Assembly: GCF_024746835.1 (NCBI RefSeq)
Contig: NZ_CP080531.1
Coordinates: 496,001 to 560,000, forward strand
Source of the DNA: Mesorhizobium sp. AR02
Lineage (GTDB): Bacteria; Pseudomonadota; Alphaproteobacteria; Rhizobiales; Rhizobiaceae
DNA length: 64,000 nt
Reading direction: 5' to 3'
Below are positions 57,483 to 64,000 of the stretch, piece by piece. The number at the start of each line of letters is the position of its first letter. Within the stretch, counting starts at the first letter, position 1. A program made the translations under genes and the position numbers. The notes beneath the pieces were generated by a model. The model did not search any database. It was not told the origin of the DNA and was given only the letters and a program-made list of their open reading frames with translations.

Positions 57483-58496
57483 ATGCCGGTGCAGACCAAG
57501 AAGATCATCAATGACGGCAACCGCGCCGTCGACGAGATGCTCGAAGGGATTCTCGCCGCGCATCCTCGCCACCTCAGGAGCGCGGACGGCAGCCCGCGCT
57601 CGATCATCGCCCGCGACGGACCGCGGCCCGGCAAGGTCGGGCTGGTGATCGGCGGCGGCTCCGGCCACGAGCCGACCTTTCTCGGCTTTGTCGGCAAGGG
57701 ACTGGCGGACGCGGCGGCGATCGGCAATGTCTTTGCCTCGCCACCACCCGATCCGATCCTCGAATGCGCCAAGGCGGTGAGCGGCGGCGCCGGTGTCCTG
57801 TTCATGTACGGCAACTATGCCGGCGACGTGATGAATTTCGACATGGCGGCCGAGATGGCTGAAATGGACGACATCGAGGTGCGCACCGTGCTGACCACCG
57901 ACGACGTCGCCTCGGCGCCGCGCGATCAGCGCCAGAAGCGCCGCGGCGTCGCCGGCAATTTCTTCATCTTCAAGGCGGCCGGTGCCGCTTGCGACCGCAT
58001 GCTCTCCTTGGATGAATGCGAGCGCATCGCGCGCAAGGCCAACGACCACACCTTCACCATGGGCGTGGCGCTGTCGCCCTGCTCGCTGCCGCAGACAAGG
58101 CGGCCGAATTTCGAGATCGGCGCGGACGAGATGGAGATCGGCATGGGCATCCATGGCGAACCCGGCATCGCCCGCGGCAAGCTCGGTACCGCCGACGAGA
58201 TCACCGACGAGATGCTGGACAAGATTTTCGCCGAGATGGCGCCGAAGCCTGGCGACAAGGTCGCGGTGCTGGTCAATTCGCTCGGCTCGACGCCGCTGAT
58301 GGAGCTCTACATCATGAACCGCCGGGTCAAGCAGCGGCTCGACGCACTCGGCGTTTCCATCCACGCGACCTGGGTCGGCAATTACTGCACGTCGCTCGAA
58401 ATGGCCGGCGCCTCGGTGACGCTTTTTCATCTCGACGAGGAATTGCAGACCATGCTCGATCACCCCTGCGACTGCGCCATGTTCCGTGCCGGCTGA
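57483..58496 (+). CDS. dhaK: Dihydroxyacetone kinase DhaK-type subunit
   Basis: 337 residues. GLVIGGGSGHEPTFLGFVGKGLADAA is the DhaK substrate-binding loop, MYGNYAGDVMNFDMA and DDVASAPRDQRQKRRGVAGNFFIFKAAGAA follow, and His224 in EIGMGIHGEPGIARG matches the His that binds dihydroxyacetone covalently. ATG 57483 follows GGGAG. Paired with dhaL 15 bases later. No PTS DhaM is present, so ATP dependence is likely. The substrate could be dihydroxyacetone or a four-carbon ketose such as erythrulose, as in LerK/DerK-type kinases. Confidence 0.88.
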   Translation: MPVQTKKIINDGNRAVDEMLEGILAAHPRHLRSADGSPRSIIARDGPRPGKVGLVIGGGSGHEPTFLGFVGKGLADAAAIGNVFASPPPDPILECAKAVSGGAGVLFMYGNYAGDVMNFDMAAEMAEMDDIEVRTVLTTDDVASAPRDQRQKRRGVAGNFFIFKAAGAACDRMLSLDECERIARKANDHTFTMGVALSPCSLPQTRRPNFEIGADEMEIGMGIHGEPGIARGKLGTADEITDEMLDKIFAEMAPKPGDKVAVLVNSLGSTPLMELYIMNRRVKQRLDALGVSIHATWVGNYCTSLEMAGASVTLFHLDEELQTMLDHPCDCAMFRAG

Positions 58497-58511
58497 CGAA
58501 AGAGCGTTCCC

Positions 58512-59156
58512 GTGACCATCGACGCCGCTGACCTGAAAAGAATGTTCGACGCCATCGCGGTGGCGATCGAGGCCGACAGGGACAGGCTCTGCCAGCTCGA
58601 CGGCGTCATTGGCGACGCCGACCATGGCATTGCCATGGCGCTCGGCTTCAATGCCGTGCGCGATGCGCTGGCACCGCTCGACCTTGCAACGACCGAGCCG
58701 ACGGCGCTGCTCAACACTGCGGCGAAATCGTTCCTCAATGCCGTCGGCGCCTCGTCAGGCCCGCTCTATGCGACGGCCTTCATGCGCGGCGCCGCCGCCG
58801 TCAAGGGCAAGGTGACGCTGGCGGACGCGGATTTCATCGCCCTGTTCCAGGCCATGGCACAAGGCATCAAGGACCGCGGCAAGGCGGAACCTGGCGAAAA
58901 GACGATGGTCGATGCGTGGCAGCCGGCGGCCGAAGCGGCCGCTGCAGCCAATGTCGCCGGCAAGACCTTGGCTCAGAGCCTCGAGGCGGCCCTTGCCGCC
59001 GCCGAGTCTGGTGCTGAAGCGACCAAGGACATGATCGCCGCCAAGGGCCGCTCCTCGCGGCTCGGCGAGCGATCGCTCGGCCATATGGACCCGGGCGCGG
59101 CGTCGGCCGTCACCGTCATCCGCGCGATACGCAAGAGTCTGATGTCGGCTCTATAG
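58512..59156 (+). CDS. dhaL: Dihydroxyacetone kinase DhaL-type subunit
   Basis: 214 residues starting at GTG 58512. The nucleotide-binding helices show DGVIGDADHGIAMALGFNAVRDAL (Asp ligands for Mg-ADP), SGPLYATAFMRGAA, GEKTMVDAWQPAAEAAAA and the C-terminal RSSRLGERSLGHMDPGAASA. Complete and co-oriented with dhaK. Its stop overlaps the convergent autotransporter stop by 6 bases (CTATAG). Confidence 0.88.
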   Translation: MTIDAADLKRMFDAIAVAIEADRDRLCQLDGVIGDADHGIAMALGFNAVRDALAPLDLATTEPTALLNTAAKSFLNAVGASSGPLYATAFMRGAAAVKGKVTLADADFIALFQAMAQGIKDRGKAEPGEKTMVDAWQPAAEAAAAANVAGKTLAQSLEAALAAAESGAEATKDMIAAKGRSSRLGERSLGHMDPGAASAVTVIRAIRKSLMSAL

Positions 59157-61076
59157 CTTCAAATCGAAGCTGACCTTGAAGGCATGTCCTTGCGCGTCCT
59201 TGGCGATCTGGCCGGAATAGGATGCGCCGAGCGTGGCATTGGATGACAGGAGAACGTTGAACCCGGCTTCGACCGCCAGCGCATCTCTGGCGATCGGCAC
59301 GCCCGAGATTGTAAAGGATGCTCCGGTATTGAAGGCCAGATCGGAGGTTGGACCGACGTCGCCATAGGCGTGCTGCCAGCCCAGCATGCCGTGCAGGGCG
59401 GCCCTGGTGGGCCCCGTGTCGAATTGGGTCGAAGCACGAACGCCAAATGTCGAGAAGGTGTTTTCGGTCGTCGTCTTCTGTGCTGTCAACGCCGAAGTCG
59501 TGCCGCCGGTCTCGGCGAAGCCATCGGTGTTCAGATGGACATAGGCGAGGTTGGCGAAGGGTTCGAAGGCATCGCGGCCGATGTCGAACCGGTAGGCGAG
59601 TTCGCTGAAAGCCTGCGTCGTCGCGGCGTTGTAGTCGGCGGAGAGCTGTTCGCTGAAAGCAGGGAAGACCACGCTGCGCCTGGTCTCGATGTCATGCCAG
59701 CCATAGATCGCGCCGGTGCGGAAACCGAACTGGCCCAACTGCGTGCCGGCATAGACACCGAGATTGTAGTTATCACTCGAGCCGGATGAAGCGCGGTCGG
59801 TGACATCGAAGCGCGAATGGCTGTAACCGCCGAGCACGCCGAGCCGCCAGCTTCCGGCAGGTGCGTCGGCGCCACCAATGAATCCGGCGGTGTTGCGGCC
59901 GAAGGCGGCGGCATCGCCGGAAGCATTCGCGTCGCCCGTCATCGCAAGTGCCTCGCTCCAGATCACGATGCCATCGGCGTTGGCGGGCGCGGCGTGCATG
60001 CCTTCGGTGTCGATGCTGGCGGTTGTCAGCACCGGCGCGGAGACCGCGTCGAAGGCGGAACGAATTCGGCTGTTCGCGGCATCCCGCGCGAAGCCGCTGT
60101 CCTCCACAAGCGCGCCACTGATATCGGCGTGAATCTCACCGGAGAGCGCGTTTCCGTAGGGACGCAGATAACGGTAGAAGCCGACGGCCTCCACGGTGGG
60201 GTCGCTCTCCAGCGCTTCCCGATTGAGGATGTACATCGACCAGCCATCCTTCGTCTGGTTGAAGGAAAGCCCTTCGACTTCCTGCTCGCGGTCGATCTTC
60301 AGGTTGCCGAGATTTTCGACTTCGCCGGTCTTGAGGTTCGCCCGGTAAATGATCTTCTGGTCATTGTCGGTCGAAAAATACATCCAGCCGTCGAGGAGCT
60401 TGCCGCCCTGTGCCTGGTCGATGGTCTGCGTCAGCGGGATGTATTCCTTGAAGCTCCAGTCCGACAGATTGTAGACCGCGATCTCCGTCGCATTCTCATA
60501 GGTCATGCCGTAGCCCAGCCCGTTCTTGGCATCGACCGCCACCCAGCTGGCAATGTCATGGATGCCGTGAGGCGGATTGAGCGAAAAGGCCTGGCCGGTG
60601 AAGCTCAGGTCACTCGCGCGATACACAGCGAAAACCGGATTTTCGTACTTGCCGCCGGTGACCGGGTCGCGCTGGCTCGAATCCAGCGAGATGTAGAGAA
60701 GCCCGTCGGCATAGTCGATGTCGCCGATGTGGTTCAGCCCGATGTCGGAATATTGCGACGGAAGCTTGAGAACATTGGGAATGGCGGGGGAGACAGTCAG
60801 GGACGGGTTATAATTCCTGTCCGTGCGCTCGAGAATATTGGTGCCGGAAAAGTACCAGTTCGTGCCGTCCGTGGTCACGCCCTGCTGCTTTGAGGATATC
60901 GCATCGCCGGTGAAGGTCGTCTTCTCGACCATGATCCAGGGCTCGACGGCAAGCGCCGGCACCGATGTCATGGCGAGCGCGCTGGACACGAAGATGCAGG
61001 AGGTTATGATTTTCGGAAGGCAAGCCGTTCCCTTGAGGGCGGCTTTGCTGGCGTGTTCGGTCATCTTGGAAGACAT
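59151..61076 (-). CDS. Autotransporter with beta-propeller-like passenger
   Basis: 641 residues from ATG 61076 (AGGAA upstream); an in-frame ATG at 61136 would extend it by 20. The long N-terminal signal ends near VPALA-VEP. The passenger (~45-330) has repeated beta-blade-like units (GVTTDGTNWYFSGTN, IGDIDYADGLLYISLDSS, SWVAVDAKNGLGYGMTYEN, EVEGLSFNQTKDGWSMYILN). The C-terminal ~280 residues form an autotransporter beta-barrel (GSWRLGVLGGYSHSRFDV, DNYNLGVYAGTQLGQFGFRTGAIYGWHDIETRR, AFSELAYRFDIGRDAFEPFANLAYVHLNTDGF, NTFSTFGVRASTQF), ending LKVSFDLKL-like (KVSFDLKL). Predicted surface-exposed; function unknown. Confidence 0.83.
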   Translation of the reverse strand: MSSKMTEHASKAALKGTACLPKIITSCIFVSSALAMTSVPALAVEPWIMVEKTTFTGDAISSKQQGVTTDGTNWYFSGTNILERTDRNYNPSLTVSPAIPNVLKLPSQYSDIGLNHIGDIDYADGLLYISLDSSQRDPVTGGKYENPVFAVYRASDLSFTGQAFSLNPPHGIHDIASWVAVDAKNGLGYGMTYENATEIAVYNLSDWSFKEYIPLTQTIDQAQGGKLLDGWMYFSTDNDQKIIYRANLKTGEVENLGNLKIDREQEVEGLSFNQTKDGWSMYILNREALESDPTVEAVGFYRYLRPYGNALSGEIHADISGALVEDSGFARDAANSRIRSAFDAVSAPVLTTASIDTEGMHAAPANADGIVIWSEALAMTGDANASGDAAAFGRNTAGFIGGADAPAGSWRLGVLGGYSHSRFDVTDRASSGSSDNYNLGVYAGTQLGQFGFRTGAIYGWHDIETRRSVVFPAFSEQLSADYNAATTQAFSELAYRFDIGRDAFEPFANLAYVHLNTDGFAETGGTTSALTAQKTTTENTFSTFGVRASTQFDTGPTRAALHGMLGWQHAYGDVGPTSDLAFNTGASFTISGVPIARDALAVEAGFNVLLSSNATLGASYSGQIAKDAQGHAFKVSFDLKL

Positions 61077-61289
61077 TTCTGGTGCGTTCCTGTTGGTGTT
61101 TATGATCGACGGCTCGACACGCACGACATCGACCAACGACGGTGGCGGCCGTCGGCGATGGCAAGATTCGAGGTTTTGTGGCTCTTCGGGTGCTATCTGC
61201 GCTGTGGTTCGTCGATCGCTCTGGCGGGGAGTTCAACGATGTGCTCACTAGGGCGGGCACGTGACAATCGTATGAATAATGGGAATAGT
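61077..61289. promoter_or_regulatory. Divergent promoter region autotransporter/FadR-type regulator
   Basis: A 213-base gap between two divergent start codons. It must hold both promoters. An AT-rich stretch CGTATGAATAATGGGAATAGTATGAAG (split over 61269-61295) precedes the regulator start; no clean inverted repeat was found. Confidence 0.4.
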
Positions 61290-62060
61290 ATGAAGAATTC
61301 AACCGCCCTTCCCCGGGCATCCCGGATGACGTCCCGCATGGCCGGCTCGTCCCATTCCGGCCTTCACGGCAGGCTGCTCAACGAAATCGGACTCAGCATC
61401 GTGCGCGGCGAATTGATTCCCGGTGACCAGTTGCCGAATGGCGACGACTGGAGCGCCTCCTATGGCGCGAGCCGCACCGGCCTGCGAGAAGTCGTCAAGG
61501 TGCTGGCGGGCAAGGGCATGGTGGAAATGCGCCCCCGGACCGGGACAAGAGTGCGCCCGCGCAAGGATTGGAATTTCCTCGACCCGGACGTGCTGTTGTG
61601 GCGTTTCGGCTCGAGAACGACGGCCGAGGAGGCGCGTTCCCTGTTCGAGCTGCGCCGCGCGATCGAGCCGACGGCCGGGGCCCTGGCGGCGGAGCGCGCC
61701 AGCCCGGAGCAGATCGCCGAATTGCGGACAATCCTCGAGGAGATGGAACAGGCCGGCGATGACGGCGAACGCTTCGCCGTACCCGACCTGGCTTTCCACC
61801 AGGCGATCCTGCATATGTCGGGCAATGAGCTGATCGGTTCGCTCGCCGCTTTGATCGAGACCGCGCTGGTGATCAGCTTCCGGCTTTCAGACGACAATCC
61901 GGCCGGACAGCACCACTCGCTCAGCCTGCATCGGCAGATTGTCGAGAACATCGAAAGGCGCGACCCGGCGGCCACCAGCAAGGTGCTGATCGACCTGCTG
62001 GATGGGGCGGAAGAAGACGTGAGGCGTTCCCTCGCGGCCAGGCTTGGCAGACAGAAATAG
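61290..62060 (+). CDS. GntR/FadR-family (FCD) transcriptional regulator
   Basis: 256 residues from ATG 61290; ATG 61272 is an alternative. Winged helix: LLNEIGLSIVRGELIPGDQLPNGDDWSASYGASRTGLREVVKVLAGKGMVEMRPRTGTRVRPRKDWNFLDPDVLLW, where the RxGTRVRP..WNxLDPDVLxW string is typical of the galactonate/hexuronate-type FadR subgroup. FCD domain: FHQAILHMSGNELIGSLAALIETALVISFR with metal-site-type His/Asp. Divergent from the autotransporter and 81 bases from the convergent rpiB gene; it may control either. Confidence 0.85.
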   Translation: MKNSTALPRASRMTSRMAGSSHSGLHGRLLNEIGLSIVRGELIPGDQLPNGDDWSASYGASRTGLREVVKVLAGKGMVEMRPRTGTRVRPRKDWNFLDPDVLLWRFGSRTTAEEARSLFELRRAIEPTAGALAAERASPEQIAELRTILEEMEQAGDDGERFAVPDLAFHQAILHMSGNELIGSLAALIETALVISFRLSDDNPAGQHHSLSLHRQIVENIERRDPAATSKVLIDLLDGAEEDVRRSLAARLGRQK

Positions 62061-62141
62061 AACCGGCATCGCCGCACGCGGCGTGCTCAGAGTCTACGTC
62101 GGGAACTGAACCTGCCCCAGCCTATGTTGTGGGTCTGCGGA

Positions 62142-62585
62142 TCATGCAGATTTCGCCGCATCAAGCCTGTCGATCGCCTGGACATTGCCGGCCGAGGGTC
62201 CCTTCTCGTCGAACTCCGAAGCGAGCCATGTATCGACGATCGCCTTGGCCAGTTCCGGGCCGATGACGCGGGCGCCCATGGTGATGATCTGCGCGTTGTT
62301 GGATTTCGCCGCCCGCTCGGCCGAATAGGTGTCGTGGGTGAGTGCCGCGCGGATGCCCGGCACCTTGTTGGCCGAGATCGAGACACCGATACCAGTGCCG
62401 CAGAACAGGATGCCGCGCTCGTTCTCGCCGTCGATGATGGTCTGGGCGAGTTTTTGCGACAGGTCGGCATAGTAACCGGCCTGGCTGAGATCGCTGACCG
62501 TCAGGCCGGATTTGGTGGCAAGGTGTGCGGCGATCACATCGAGCAGCGGCTTGCCGGCGCTGTCGGCTCCAATGGCTATTTTCAT
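62142..62585 (-). CDS. eryI: RpiB-like isomerase, probable D-erythrose-4-phosphate isomerase
   Basis: 147 residues of the RpiB/LacAB family: [45 protein letters not shown] (catalytic Cys) and [27 protein letters not shown]. The DHAG motif usual in ribose-5-P isomerase B reads DSAG here (Ser9 for His), consistent with a different sugar phosphate. In Brucella-type erythritol loci, the rpiB gene beside tpiA2 encodes EryI, converting D-erythrulose 4-phosphate to D-erythrose 4-phosphate. Third gene of deoR-tpiA2-rpiB on the minus strand, 29 bases after tpiA2. Confidence 0.85.
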   Translation of the reverse strand: MKIAIGADSAGKPLLDVIAAHLATKSGLTVSDLSQAGYYADLSQKLAQTIIDGENERGILFCGTGIGVSISANKVPGIRAALTHDTYSAERAAKSNNAQIITMGARVIGPELAKAIVDTWLASEFDEKGPSAGNVQAIDRLDAAKSA

Positions 62586-62614
62586 GGTTTTGTCCCTTTC
62601 GTGTTCGGATGATT

Positions 62615-63373
62615 TCAGATCGCCGCCGAAGCGCGGCCGAGGATGTCGATGTAGCCATCCGCCTGCCAGGCGGAACGGCCGATGAACAGGCCGTCTATAT
62701 TGGGCCGGCCGATCAGCTCGGCGGCATTGCCGGGATTGACGCTGCCGCCATAGAGCACCGGCGGCACGGACGGCAGCAGGCCGCCGGCCACCGTCTTGAT
62801 CAGTGCCTGCTGCTTGTCGGCATAGTCGGAACTGGCCGGAATGCCCTTGTCGCCGATCGCCCAGACCGGCTCGTAGGCGAAGAGGATTTCTGCGCCCTTC
62901 GCCTCGCCTTCGAGGAATTGCAGCGCCCCCTCGACCTGGGCGCTCAACACGGCATCGGCCTTACCGCTTTCGCGCTCGGCCAGCGTCTCGCCGACGCAGA
63001 TCAACGGGATCAAGCCGTGCTTCACCGCGGCCGCCGTCTTCAGGCCGACGGTGCGGTCGGTCTCACCAAAGTACTCGCGCCGTTCGCTGTGGCCGAGTTC
63101 GACCAGATCGAGCCCGCAGTCTCTCAGCATCAGCGGCGAAATCTCACCGGTCCAGGCGCCGGCATCGGCCCAATGCATGTTCTGGGCGCCGACCTTGATG
63201 CGCGTCGACGACAGCGCCTGTTTGACCTCGCGCACCGCCGTGAAAGGCGGGATGACGAAGGGCTGGATGCGGTCATCGAAACCGGGAATGAATCCGGCCA
63301 GGCGATCGGCAAAATCCAGCGCCTCGGCGAGCGTCTTGTTCATCTTCCAGCTTGTACCGACCCAATACACCAC
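62615..63373 (-). CDS. eryH: TIM-like isomerase, probable L-erythrulose-1-phosphate isomerase
   Basis: 252 residues with the triose-phosphate isomerase barrel. Catalytic Lys10 (TSWKMNK), the His loop [15 protein letters not shown] and Glu loop [12 protein letters not shown] are intact, and [28 protein letters not shown] ends the barrel. The conserved N-W-K of housekeeping TIM reads S-W-K, suggesting altered specificity. In rhizobial/Brucella erythritol loci this paralogue (TpiA2/EryH) interconverts L-erythrulose 1-phosphate and D-erythrulose 4-phosphate. That first compound is also the predicted product of OiaX in this window. Confidence 0.87.
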   Translation of the reverse strand: MVYWVGTSWKMNKTLAEALDFADRLAGFIPGFDDRIQPFVIPPFTAVREVKQALSSTRIKVGAQNMHWADAGAWTGEISPLMLRDCGLDLVELGHSERREYFGETDRTVGLKTAAAVKHGLIPLICVGETLAERESGKADAVLSAQVEGALQFLEGEAKGAEILFAYEPVWAIGDKGIPASSDYADKQQALIKTVAGGLLPSVPPVLYGGSVNPGNAAELIGRPNIDGLFIGRSAWQADGYIDILGRASAAI

Positions 63374-63398
63374 GCGTACTCCTTACTCAGTGCCGAAC

Positions 63399-64000
63399 TT
63401 AGTTGCCGACTAGGGCCACCGAGACACCGGCGGCATCCAGCGCCTCGTACAAACCCGGCTCGAGCTCACGGCCGGTGAAGACCGTGTCGAACGCCTTGAG
63501 GTCGGTGAGAAAATGCAGCGCCGTGCGGCCGAACTTGCCGTGATCGACCAGCAAATATTTGCGGGTTGCCGCCGCCATCATCAGCCGCTTGGCCAGCACC
63601 ACCTCCTGGTCCTGGTGGAAGGCGGAGGCGCCATGGATGGCCGATGAGGACAGGAAGGCGACGTCGGCGCGCAGCGATTTGAGCGAAGCCTCGGCCAGCA
63701 GGCCGAAGAAGCCGTGGAACTTCTTGCTGTATTGGCCGCCGAGCGCGATCAGGTTGATCCCGCCGGCGCCGGCCAGGTCCTGGATGACGGCCAGATTGTT
63801 GGAGATCACCGTCAGCGGCCGCAGATCGGCGAGATGGCGCGCAATGCCGCCTGCCGTCGAGCCATCGTCGATGATCACCGTCTGGCCGGGTTCGATCATG
63901 GCCACGGCGGCTGCCGCCAGGCGCTGCTTTTCCTCGGTCGCCTGCTTCTGCCGGTAGCGGAAATCGCTTTCGAACAGACTGCTCGGCTGGATCGAGGCGC
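63399..64000 (-). CDS. DeoR-family regulator (partial, N-terminus off window)
   Basis: The C-terminal ~199 residues, entering from the right edge. The visible part begins ASIQPSSLFESDFRYRQKQATEEKQRLAAAAVAMIEPGQTVIIDDGSTAGGIARHLA and continues VISNNLAVIQDLAG, LIALGGQYSKKFHGFFGLLAEASLKSLRADVAFLSSSAIHG and KYLLVDHGKFGRTALHFL: the DeoR sugar-phosphate-sensing domain. The helix-turn-helix lies outside the window. Upstream of tpiA2-rpiB with 25 bases to the tpiA2 start, it matches the EryR-type regulator of erythritol loci, so ery genes are expected beyond the right edge. Confidence 0.87.
   Translation of the reverse strand, partial: ASIQPSSLFESDFRYRQKQATEEKQRLAAAAVAMIEPGQTVIIDDGSTAGGIARHLADLRPLTVISNNLAVIQDLAGAGGINLIALGGQYSKKFHGFFGLLAEASLKSLRADVAFLSSSAIHGASAFHQDQEVVLAKRLMMAAATRKYLLVDHGKFGRTALHFLTDLKAFDTVFTGRELEPGLYEALDAAGVSVALVGN

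Overview
This 64 kb window is chromosomal-type DNA from an alphaproteobacterium of the order Hyphomicrobiales, most likely a Mesorhizobium or close relative. The evidence is high-GC coding with dense same-strand operons, a RibH2 gene behind an FMN riboswitch, the rhizobial/Brucella-type deoR-tpiA2-rpiB (erythritol) arrangement, and several rhizobial-type intergenic palindromes. I see no rRNA, tRNA, CRISPR array, phage or insertion sequence. Nearly everything is catabolism and transport of small plant-derived carbon and nitrogen compounds. Species assignment is inference.

Region 1 (1-18.9 kb) handles methylated nitrogen compounds. It holds an apparently complete N-methylglutamate pathway in one strand order: mgsABC (N-methylglutamate synthase), gmaS (gamma-glutamylmethylamide synthetase) and mgdABCD (a heterotetrameric sarcosine-oxidase-like N-methylglutamate dehydrogenase). 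It is preceded by three tiny membrane proteins, an APC permease and two unknown membrane-anchored proteins. It is followed by a fusion of two DUF1989-like units to a GcvT (tetrahydrofolate-dependent) domain and a second APC permease. A divergent GcvT-family gene runs off the left edge. Carbon from N-methyl groups would enter the folate pool; the fusion protein may feed a second N-methylated substrate into the same pool.

Region 2 (18.9-27.7 kb) is a mixed block: a luciferase-like FMN monooxygenase, a TetR-adaptor-RND efflux unit with a visible operator, and a fatty/carboxylic acyl-CoA synthetase.

Region 3 (27.9-37.9 kb) has a SorC-family regulator, a class II aldolase/short-chain dehydrogenase fusion, a ParDE toxin-antitoxin pair, a ribose-type ABC importer, and methylthioribose kinase and isomerase genes (mtnK-mtnA). 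The importer and mtnKA diverge from a perfect 12-bp inverted repeat. I infer salvage of methylthioribose and/or 5-deoxyribose through a DHAP-yielding aldolase.

Region 4 (38.2-54.8 kb) is a D-apiose catabolic locus: two ABC importers (one with a rare ATPase-permease fusion), apnO, apsD, apnL, a RuBisCO-like decarboxylase (oiaX) and a DUF1537 kinase (oiaK), with a GntR/FCD regulator. Four promoter regions share the word ATTATACCAG or a close variant, and two of them share 14 identical bases, so the regulon can be read directly from the DNA.

Region 5 (54.8-64 kb) carries an Lrp/MFS pair, riboswitch-ribH2, dhaK-dhaL, an autotransporter with a divergent FadR-type regulator, and rpiB, tpiA2 and a truncated deoR of an erythritol-type locus. 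The last two enzymes carry out the steps needed to turn the product of the apiose pathway (L-erythrulose 1-phosphate) into D-erythrose 4-phosphate, so regions 4 and 5 probably form one metabolic route.
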